Source: a virus. From it: a stretch of DNA of 34,068 nucleotides. The stretch lies in the IMG/VR virus record IMGVR_UViG_3300046028_007444, positions 1 to 34,068 of that record. One strand, 5' to 3'. Made by a program: the position numbers and the translations under genes. Positions 27,605-34,068 of this stretch are shown in pieces (positions within the stretch are counted from its first letter, which is position 1; each line of letters begins with the position of its first letter). The notes beneath the pieces were generated by a model, which saw only the letters and a list, made by a program, of their open reading frames with translations, did not search any database and had not been told where the DNA came from.

Positions 27605-27620
27605 AATATTTATAATAAAA
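27605..27620 (+). promoter_or_regulatory. Late-promoter-like motif upstream of baseplate genes
   Basis: AATATTTATAATAAAA, a perfect copy of the motif before the sheath gene, lies four bases before the ATG at 27625. It probably drives the block 27625-33684, whose genes overlap or nearly touch. Confidence 0.5.
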
Positions 27621-27624
27621 AACT

Positions 27625-27831
27625 ATGGGACTACTAAAACTTTTACCTTCATCTCCTTTAGGTTTGAAAGGATTAACCCCACCAACTATTGGTAGTGCAA
27701 ATCCTCAATCTAAATTACACTATGAGTATTCAATCAACAATACTCCCCCATTCCCAGGATTTCCTAATCCATCACAATTGGATTTAAATGGAATAACCCC
27801 ACCTAAGTATTTAGACAATCCTCCAGGATAA
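27625..27831 (+). CDS. Small proline-rich protein of unknown function
   Basis: 68 residues, starting MGLLKLLPSSPLGLKGLTPP and ending PKYLDNPPG. It has ten or more prolines, two related LxGxTPP segments (LKGLTPPTIG and LNGITPPKYLD), and no predicted helix or membrane segment. It is probably extended. Placement between tape measure and baseplate genes, with three bases to the next start, suggests a small structural or assembly factor. I recognise no family. Confidence 0.6.
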   Translation: MGLLKLLPSSPLGLKGLTPPTIGSANPQSKLHYEYSINNTPPFPGFPNPSQLDLNGITPPKYLDNPPG

Positions 27832-27834
27832 TAT

Positions 27835-29853
27835 ATGCCATTAATTAACCTTACAACGAACCTAAAAGATATTAGGTACGGGAAAGATACTCCCGGTGGT
27901 GGTTATAGCGGGCAACCCTACATACAGAAAGAAATTCCTGTAGGGTTAGCACCTAAATCACCGGATTTCTTATTGCGTAATGGTTACTTAGCACCTCAAA
28001 ATTCTTTAACAGATATAAAGAGGTTAACAAAAATGTTTTTCGATTTAAAATCACCTAATGGTCTTTTATTTATCGCTAAACAAAATTTATTATCTAACTC
28101 TAACGTTAGAACTCAAGCAGGTGGTATCTTAAATCAGGGAGTTTATACTCCTTTATCTACTTTAGCTCAAGCAGGTATTGTTGCGTTTGGGGGTCATTTA
28201 AATAAACAAGGTATTGATCCAACTGGTTTATCACCTTTATCTCTTAGAACTTATTTAGATGTTGTAAATCCTAAAGCTGGAGCTGCTCTTAGTTTAAAAA
28301 CTACTAATAATAACAGATTAATTAACCTTTTTCAGGTTAAAATGGAAAATTTACCTTTTGCAGGTAAATCTTCCTTAGTTCCTAATAACATTGCTGATTT
28401 ACCTTCTAATATTCTATCATATAGAGGAGGTCCTGGTGCTCCTTTAGGAGTAGGTACAACTAATATTAAATTTGGTGATCAAAGAACAGGTATAAATAAC
28501 CCATTAGCTCGATCTATTGGGGCTGATAAAGCATACTTTTATGGGAGTTATGCTAAGGGTGGAATTTTAACTTTAGGTAAAACAGGACCTGTTAAATTAC
28601 ACGATGACGAACCTATTAGGTATAATAAACAAGGAGCAAGTTTAGAATATCAACAAAATGTTAATAAAGCAATAGCTCGTATTAATGCTGCTAATACTGC
28701 TACAGCTTTAGCCTCTGGAGGATTACCCGCAGCTTTTATCTCTGCAATTAGATTAAATGATACTCTTTTTGGAGCAGGTGGTACTTTAACAAGTGAAAGA
28801 AATGTTTACAAACAAGGAGGAACATTTCCAGCAACTAATACTAATATTATTCAACAAAACGGAACAACTACTTTTAACCAATTCCAGATATTAAACGCTG
28901 AACCTATTGGTAATAAAAGTGGTCAATTTCCAAAAGATTTTAGAAAAACAATTATTGAAACTCCTGAAGGTAAAAAACTTTTAGGTAAAGATAATAATAA
29001 CCTCGCTGAAGCTCCAGATTATATAACAGGAGCTATTGAAACCAGAGTACATTTAGGAAATCCTGGTACTCCTAAAAATAAAGCAAATTATAACGATTCA
29101 CCTAATCCTTTAGATAAGATTACAGCTTTGCCACTTTATAAAGCTAGCTCAGTAGCAACTAATAACATGCCAGATTTTCCTGTCAATGATTTAGTTAAAT
29201 TTAGAATAGCTGTAATTGATAACAATAACCCTCAGAACAAAACTTTTATTCACTTTAGAGCATTCTTAGATAGTATTTCAGATAACTATGCAAGTGAATG
29301 GAATTCATTTAAATACACAGGTCGTGGTGAAAACTTCTACACCTATCAGGGTTTTACACGTGATATATCATTAGGTTGGTCAGTAGCCGCACAATCACGT
29401 GCTGAACTGATTCCAATGTATAAAAAACTAAATTACCTAGCATCAGTTTGCTCTCCAGATTACTCAAATTCAGGATATATGAGAGGTAACCTTGTCCAAT
29501 TAACGATTGGTGGTTATCTTTATGAGACAGTGGGAATAATAAGAGGATTTACATACGAAATGCCCCAAGATGCAACTTGGGAAATAGGCATTAATACTTT
29601 AGGTACAGGTTTGGATGAAGATAGGATTCAAGCAGCTGAAGGTGTTAAAGAATTATCACAATTAATCAGAGTAACTGGATTTAGATTTACTCCAATTCAA
29701 AGCTTCTTACCAAGAACTCAAATTCTTAATTTTGGTAATTTAGCTACAGAACAAGATGCTACATTAGCACCTACAAAAGTAGAAGGTTATGGTTTACAAA
29801 GATATATTAGTTTATCAAACGGATTTAATAATAATTACACTACCGCACCCTAA
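27835..29853 (+). CDS. Baseplate / tail-tube initiator-like structural protein
   Basis: 672 residues. The N-terminal part (LKDIRYGKDTPGGGYSGQPY; later SNVRTQAGGILNQGVYTPLS and GHLNKQGIDPTG) is extended and Gly/Asn-rich. A central part (about 220-430) is low in hydrophobics. The C-terminal part from about residue 455 has FRAFLDSISDNYASEWNSF, YTYQGFTRDISLGWSVAAQS and ELIPMYKKLNYLAS, then IGGYLYETVGIIRGFTYEMP. This layout resembles tube-like beta domains of baseplate-tube junction proteins (T4 gp48/gp54 group). The assignment is by pattern and position between tape measure and hub; sequence identity to T4 is not obvious. It could instead be another baseplate component. It shares one base with the next gene. 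Confidence 0.6.
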   Translation: MPLINLTTNLKDIRYGKDTPGGGYSGQPYIQKEIPVGLAPKSPDFLLRNGYLAPQNSLTDIKRLTKMFFDLKSPNGLLFIAKQNLLSNSNVRTQAGGILNQGVYTPLSTLAQAGIVAFGGHLNKQGIDPTGLSPLSLRTYLDVVNPKAGAALSLKTTNNNRLINLFQVKMENLPFAGKSSLVPNNIADLPSNILSYRGGPGAPLGVGTTNIKFGDQRTGINNPLARSIGADKAYFYGSYAKGGILTLGKTGPVKLHDDEPIRYNKQGASLEYQQNVNKAIARINAANTATALASGGLPAAFISAIRLNDTLFGAGGTLTSERNVYKQGGTFPATNTNIIQQNGTTTFNQFQILNAEPIGNKSGQFPKDFRKTIIETPEGKKLLGKDNNNLAEAPDYITGAIETRVHLGNPGTPKNKANYNDSPNPLDKITALPLYKASSVATNNMPDFPVNDLVKFRIAVIDNNNPQNKTFIHFRAFLDSISDNYASEWNSFKYTGRGENFYTYQGFTRDISLGWSVAAQSRAELIPMYKKLNYLASVCSPDYSNSGYMRGNLVQLTIGGYLYETVGIIRGFTYEMPQDATWEIGINTLGTGLDEDRIQAAEGVKELSQLIRVTGFRFTPIQSFLPRTQILNFGNLATEQDATLAPTKVEGYGLQRYISLSNGFNNNYTTAP

Positions 29854-30158
29854 TGAACAGATATAGAAATATACCCATTCTAAAGGACAATACAGGTAGC
29901 AGATATTATAAAACTACTTTGTATCCTGAAATTCCCTTACAACAAACAGATGTGTATGTTTATACAACTCAAGGGGATCGATTTGATACTTTAGCATCAC
30001 AATATTATGGAGATTCTTCACTTTGGTGGATTATCTCAGCTGCAAATGCTGAGTTACCTAAAAATTCATTGTTTCCACCTGAAGGAATTCAAATTAGAAT
30101 TCCAAGTAATCCTAGTGCTATTATTTCTGCGTTTGAAACCTTAAATGAGATCCAATGA
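29853..30158 (+). CDS. LysM-domain baseplate protein (gp53/gpX-like)
   Basis: 101 residues. The central segment DVYVYTTQGDRFDTLASQYYG followed by DSSLWWIISAAN and LFPPEGIQIRIPSN is a LysM-type fold: a beta strand, D-x-L-A helix, W-x-I-x-x-A-N helix and closing strand. Short LysM proteins of this kind (P2 gpX, the LysM part of T4 gp53) clamp the hub to the wedge or spike in contractile tails. Its place immediately before the hub gene, overlapping it by ATGA at 30155, supports that role. Confidence 0.75.
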   Translation: MNRYRNIPILKDNTGSRYYKTTLYPEIPLQQTDVYVYTTQGDRFDTLASQYYGDSSLWWIISAANAELPKNSLFPPEGIQIRIPSNPSAIISAFETLNEIQ

Positions 30159-33067
30159 ACCTTATAGGAGAAAGTTTTGATGAGTTTGTTAACGATCAAA
30201 TTAAAAAAAGACAGCAAAAATTAGGTTTAGCTGGTAGAAGTAACGAAAATCTTGTTTGGCAAAATGCTAAAACAGGATTTATTAAAGTTACTAGTATGGT
30301 AAATGTTATCGATACTCAAACTACAAACCTAAAAAGATACAGCTGGTTACAAGATGCAAATCTAAAAGGCTCAGACTTAGCTAAAGCTTTTGTATTAGAT
30401 ACCGGATTAACAGATACTAGGACTACTCCTAATCAAATATTTTCTGGAGTTACAAATAATACTTCTTTAATTAATAATTTTGCTTATGGTCTAGGTGGTA
30501 CCGAATTTGGTATTAACCCAATTCCAGGTGTTTCTTCATTAATTGTTAAACACAAAAATGATGGTTCATTAAGAGAAGCACAAATACAATTAAAAGCTTA
30601 TAATAAAGTACAATTTGAAATTTTAGATTTACTTTATTTACGTTTAGGATATTCTGTTGTTGTTGAATGGGGTAATACTTTATACTGGGAAAATGGTACA
30701 GATGAAGAAAATCCTAGTTTAAGTCAAATATCCAAAACATTACAAAACTCTATTTTTCAAGAAGGTAAAAGTCATTTTGATGTTCATAATAAAATTTTAG
30801 AATTAAGAAAAATTAATAGTGCCAATTATGATGCTATGATTGGTAGAGTAAGAAATTATAGTTGGGCTATTAATAAAGATGGACATTATGATATCACACT
30901 TGATTTAATTTCCTATGGCGATTTAATTGAAAGTTTAAAAGTTAACAATTTAAATACAACAACTCAAACAACAGGAACAGATGCTAATCAACCTGTAGAC
31001 ATCTTTCAGAGACATAAAGATAAACATGCTATAGGTAAACATTTATTTTTAATTAAGCAAAATAATACTAATATCTCTGAAAATACTGAACAAAATCAGT
31101 GGAGAATTTATTTAACTAATCCTAATTTAAATTTAAAATTCACCCCTACACCTAATGTAGCACATTGTTATGCAGCTAAATTCTCAGATGACCAAGATAA
31201 TTTTCAATTTTATTATAGATTAGGAAGTTTTTTAAAATTTTTGCAATGGAATTCTCAAATATTTAATAATAATAAGGGAAATTATAAATTTGTTAGTGAA
31301 ACAGAATATCCTCCTTATATTGATTTTGATTTTGATACTCAAACTAATTTTCTTTATTTAGATAGACTTCAATTCGCGGCTGATCCAAGAATCTGTATAA
31401 TGAAAAAAATAGATTCTACATTTAATCCTAATGTACCTATAGAATTATATTCATCTGCTGAAGTAGGGTTTAATAGAGAAGTTTTAAGTTATCCTATTGG
31501 ATTATTAATGAATGTTTATATTAATTTTGAATTTATATTAAGTAAATTAGATGAATTAATAGATAATAATAACAAAGTAAATTATTTTGATTTTTTAAAA
31601 GCTATTTGTGATGGCATTAATGAATCTTTTGGTTACATAAATAAACTAGAACCATACATTGATGCTGATACTAACACTATTAAAATAATTGAGCGTAGAA
31701 CATTCCCAGATCAAAATAAATTAATTCAAAATACTACTAAGAAAAAAGTAGAAAATACTCCTATTAGACTTTTAGGGGTTAAAAGCAATTTTGGTTTAGA
31801 AGAAGGTAGTTTTGTTAGAGATTTCTCTTTTCAAACTCAACTAGATAATGATTTACAGTCAACTGTAGCAATTGGGGCTCAAGCTAATGGCGCTAGTATC
31901 TCTGAGGATGCTACGGCATTTAGTAAATTAAATGAAGGTTTAATTGATAGAGTATTTCCTGAAAAACTTACTAGTAGCACTAACACCCAAAAATCAGGAC
32001 CAAGTACTGAACCTTCACCTGTTGTAGGTATATCATCTGTTCAAGCCTTGAGTGAATTTGAAAAAGAAAAAAATAATGCTTTAAATAACCCTGAAGCTAA
32101 TGAATTATTGGCTAATTATGAAGAAGCAGCTTTAGCTTATGATAAAAACATTATAGAAACTTATAATACTTACAAATGGAATCCAGATGTATATGAAACT
32201 CAAAAGAACTTAATTAAAAATTTAGTTCAGTATAATAATGCTATTGAAGCGCTTCAAAATAATGCTATAAGTACTACTTTACCTGCTATTCCTATCAATT
32301 TAAATTTAACCCTTGATGGAATTTCAGGTATGAAAATTCTTCAACAATTTGAAGTACAATCTGATTTCTTACCTGCAGGATATGCTGATAATTTAAGTTA
32401 TATTTTAAAAAATATTGTACATAAAGTTAATAATAATACTTGGACTACTGAATTAGAAACTCTATTTGTACCCAAATCACCAAACAGACCCACAGAAAAT
32501 CAATTATACACTACTTCAGGTAATGCAACTGAATTACCTAAGGTACAAGCTGCCCCATTTACTTATCAAGAAGTAAATAATAATGAACAAAATGTTCAAG
32601 ATATATCTTTTAGTAATAATGCTATTAATCTAATTAAACAATTTGAAGGATTTAGATCAAAAGCTTATAAAGATTCTGTTGGAGTTTGGACTATTGGTTA
32701 TGGTACAACAAGAAGAGCAGGTAGAGCTATAACTTCTACAGATGTTGTTACTGAAAGTGAAGCAGTTAATTTATTAAGAGTAGACCTTCAAAGATTTCAA
32801 TTTACAGTAAAAAATAATTTTTTACCTAAAAATACAGGTGGTAAACAGATTACCTTTACTCAAAATGAATGGGATGCTCTTTTATCATTTACTTATAATT
32901 TAGGAGCAGGATGGTCTAAAAATTCAGGATTAAAAAATCTAATTGTAGCTGGTAATAAACCAGCCGCAGCTAATAAAATTTTAGAATATAGTAAAGCAGG
33001 AGGAAAAGTACTTCCGGGTCTTTTAAGAAGAAGAACTACTGAAAGAGCATTATTTGTTAGAAAATGA
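30155..33067 (+). CDS. Baseplate hub protein with C-terminal T4-type lysozyme domain
   Basis: 970 residues. The N-terminal half looks like a gp27-type hub: FGINPIPGVSSLIVKHKNDG, then LLYLRLGYSVVVEWGNTLYW near residue 170. Residues about 640-780 are a helical, Asn/Glu-rich linker. Residues about 820-970 form a GH24 lysozyme: FEGFRSKAYKD and VGVWTIGYGTT carry E831, D840 and T846. This is the same 9- and 15-residue spacing as the catalytic Glu11, Asp20 and Thr26 of T4 lysozyme. FTQNEWDALLSFTYNLGAGW is the conserved second half of the fold. In T4 the hub (gp27) and the lysozyme spike (gp5) are separate. Here hub and peptidoglycan-cutting domain are one chain, with no beta-helix spike visible. It overlaps the next gene by ATGA. 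Confidence 0.82.
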   Translation: MNLIGESFDEFVNDQIKKRQQKLGLAGRSNENLVWQNAKTGFIKVTSMVNVIDTQTTNLKRYSWLQDANLKGSDLAKAFVLDTGLTDTRTTPNQIFSGVTNNTSLINNFAYGLGGTEFGINPIPGVSSLIVKHKNDGSLREAQIQLKAYNKVQFEILDLLYLRLGYSVVVEWGNTLYWENGTDEENPSLSQISKTLQNSIFQEGKSHFDVHNKILELRKINSANYDAMIGRVRNYSWAINKDGHYDITLDLISYGDLIESLKVNNLNTTTQTTGTDANQPVDIFQRHKDKHAIGKHLFLIKQNNTNISENTEQNQWRIYLTNPNLNLKFTPTPNVAHCYAAKFSDDQDNFQFYYRLGSFLKFLQWNSQIFNNNKGNYKFVSETEYPPYIDFDFDTQTNFLYLDRLQFAADPRICIMKKIDSTFNPNVPIELYSSAEVGFNREVLSYPIGLLMNVYINFEFILSKLDELIDNNNKVNYFDFLKAICDGINESFGYINKLEPYIDADTNTIKIIERRTFPDQNKLIQNTTKKKVENTPIRLLGVKSNFGLEEGSFVRDFSFQTQLDNDLQSTVAIGAQANGASISEDATAFSKLNEGLIDRVFPEKLTSSTNTQKSGPSTEPSPVVGISSVQALSEFEKEKNNALNNPEANELLANYEEAALAYDKNIIETYNTYKWNPDVYETQKNLIKNLVQYNNAIEALQNNAISTTLPAIPINLNLTLDGISGMKILQQFEVQSDFLPAGYADNLSYILKNIVHKVNNNTWTTELETLFVPKSPNRPTENQLYTTSGNATELPKVQAAPFTYQEVNNNEQNVQDISFSNNAINLIKQFEGFRSKAYKDSVGVWTIGYGTTRRAGRAITSTDVVTESEAVNLLRVDLQRFQFTVKNNFLPKNTGGKQITFTQNEWDALLSFTYNLGAGWSKNSGLKNLIVAGNKPAAANKILEYSKAGGKVLPGLLRRRTTERALFVRK

Positions 33068-33684
33068 TCTATTATCCTAAAACCCAAATTCGCACTAACC
33101 TCTTTACAAATGGGGGTGAATTTATTAATTCTATAACAAAAGAATTATATGTGGGTAATTACTATGAAACTTCTTTAGATCAAAAATTTACAGGTAAAAA
33201 CCCACAAGACCCAAATTCAGTTCCATTAATTCCAATTAGTGAAACTGCATTAGATCCAACTCAAACAAATGCTGATAATGATTTAGTGATTGATGCTAGA
33301 TTTACAGAACCAAACTACGCTTACTCAATAGTAACTAAACAAAATCCAAATACACCTCAACCTATTTATCCAAAATTTTATTTTGCAAAACCAACAGAAC
33401 AAGATTATAAAAATACTCAATTTAACAGATATTTTTATAAAACTTTAAGTGGTGAAAGATATGTTGAAATTAGTCAAGGAGATTATAATTCTTTAATTAA
33501 TAAAGAAACTAAATTTTTATATCAATCGGTTTTAGCTATTATTTTACCTTGGCAATTAGTCGGTGTAAAAGAAGAAGTTTATAAAACTAATGCTAGAACT
33601 ACTGGTAATGTTGAAAAACAATATGGCGTAAAAGGTTTAGGTTTATATTTAAATTTTGATTATACTAAATTTTATAAAGGTTAA
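33064..33684 (+). CDS. Uncharacterised virion or baseplate protein
   Basis: 206 residues, starting MIYYPKTQIRTNLFTNGGEF in an ATGA overlap with the hub gene. It is rich in Tyr, Asn, Thr and Pro. The middle contains YPKFYFAKPTEQDYKN and GERYVEISQGDYNS, and the end contains LAIILPWQLVGVKEEVY and GLGLYLNFDYTKFYKG. There is no signal peptide or clear membrane helix. The overlap suggests translational coupling with the hub and a role in the same baseplate. I do not recognise a family. Confidence 0.65.
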   Translation: MIYYPKTQIRTNLFTNGGEFINSITKELYVGNYYETSLDQKFTGKNPQDPNSVPLIPISETALDPTQTNADNDLVIDARFTEPNYAYSIVTKQNPNTPQPIYPKFYFAKPTEQDYKNTQFNRYFYKTLSGERYVEISQGDYNSLINKETKFLYQSVLAIILPWQLVGVKEEVYKTNARTTGNVEKQYGVKGLGLYLNFDYTKFYKG

Positions 33685-33739
33685 TTTGGTTAATTAAAAT
33701 TCTTGTCATATCTTTATATCTCTAAAGGTTATGATATAG
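33685..33739 (+). promoter_or_regulatory. Gap between tail module and putative replication gene
   Basis: These 55 bases have no AATATTTAT motif. TTGTCA (33703-33708) and TATGAT (33730-33735) look like sigma70 boxes but are 21 bases apart, too far for a typical promoter. A different promoter class would be expected for a replication gene. This is a weak call. Confidence 0.2.
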
Positions 33740-34068
33740 ATGTTTTGGTTAGTTGAATCTCAAGAACAATTTAAGGAATTTAAAAAGAATCTCGGCAAAG
33801 AGGCTTTTATTGAGATCATACCCTATAATCCTTTTATACACCCGGCGCAAAATTCAATTTGCGCCCTTTATATTCGTCCTTTAAACGATTATAAGGGTTA
33901 TTTACTTCCAATTTATCACACTGAATCTAGTGTGTTATTTGAAGATGATGTATTTTTACTAATTAAGAGTTTAGAAAAAATATATGTTAAAGATAAAAAG
34001 GAATTTTTACACTATTTTCCTTTAAATCAAAGTTTTGACATAACATTCCCTAATCAAATAGAGGTAAT
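33740..34068 (+). CDS. N-terminus of putative DNA polymerase A / 3'-5' exonuclease (cut by window end)
   Basis: An open frame of 109 codons runs off the end of the window. It starts MFWLVESQEQFKEFKKNLG and continues AFIEIIPYNPFIHPAQNS, ALYIRPLNDYKGYLLPIYHTE and EKIYVKDKKEFLHYFP. The series of short strands with a conserved-looking acidic residue (FIEIIP) and an H-T-E segment resembles the start of family A DNA polymerases or their exonuclease domain in aquatic phages. This rests on memory of similar N-termini and cannot be confirmed without the rest. The earlier ATG at 33731 meets a stop after two codons, so 33740 is the start. Confidence 0.4.
   Translation, partial: MFWLVESQEQFKEFKKNLGKEAFIEIIPYNPFIHPAQNSICALYIRPLNDYKGYLLPIYHTESSVLFEDDVFLLIKSLEKIYVKDKKEFLHYFPLNQSFDITFPNQIEV

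Noticed and set aside
1-34068. tRNA or other structured RNA genes, integrase or attachment sites
   Set aside because: I saw no cloverleaf-like sequence, no integrase-like frame and no convincing att repeats. Gaps between genes are all shorter than 100 bases.

Overview
The window looks like the tail and fibre region of a large, AT-rich, contractile-tailed (T4-like, myovirus-type) phage. All genes are on the + strand and tightly packed. The evidence for the phage type is a recognisable tail sheath, a gp19-like tail tube, a frameshifted tail-assembly-chaperone-like gene, a tape measure protein, a LysM-type baseplate protein and a hub protein ending in a T4-type lysozyme. Almost no start codon has a convincing Shine-Dalgarno sequence, and starts sit in A-rich contexts. 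This is compatible with a Bacteroidota (flavobacterial) host, but that is an inference.

Layout. 1-296: C-terminus of an unidentified gene. 344-14863: three consecutive collagen-like fibre genes, here called A, B and C. A (2642 aa) is made almost only of Gly-Thr-Ser, Gly-Ser-Ser and Gly-Thr-Asp triplets, with no Pro or Lys in the triplet region, and has a folded C-terminal domain. B (1066 aa) and C (1120 aa) are made of Gly-Pro-Ile/Gln/Thr-type triplets and share an N-terminal cap. C ends in a Peptidase_S74 intramolecular chaperone. A terminator (14886-14912) and a new promoter-like motif follow. 14936-21704: a five-gene operon with (i) a GT4-GT25-lysyl hydroxylase (PLOD-like) three-domain protein, (ii) a second Fe(II)/2-oxoglutarate dioxygenase, (iii, iv) two paralogous putative glycosyltransferases and (v) a GT4 fused to a TibC/Aah-type protein O-glycosyltransferase. 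21717-33684: the tail module (small coiled-coil protein, sheath, tube, chaperone with frameshift, tape measure, baseplate and hub proteins). 33740 to the end: N-terminus of what may be a DNA polymerase or exonuclease, marking a switch to the replication region.

Main hypothesis. The operon directly downstream of the collagen-like genes appears to be a phage-encoded collagen modification system. It would hydroxylate lysine (and perhaps proline) in fibres B and C, glycosylate hydroxylysine through the GT25 domain, and O-glycosylate the Ser/Thr-rich fibre A through the TibC-like domain. Fibres B and C each contain just four X-Lys-Gly sites in their collagen region, at nearly the same positions and spacing. 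That is the substrate pattern a collagen lysyl hydroxylase/galactosyltransferase would need. The closest known parallel is animal PLOD/COLGALT chemistry and the mimivirus L230 lysyl hydroxylase-glycosyltransferase.

A recurring motif of the form AATATTTATnATAAA lies 14-36 bases before the start codons of eight genes or operons. It probably acts as the late promoter of this phage.
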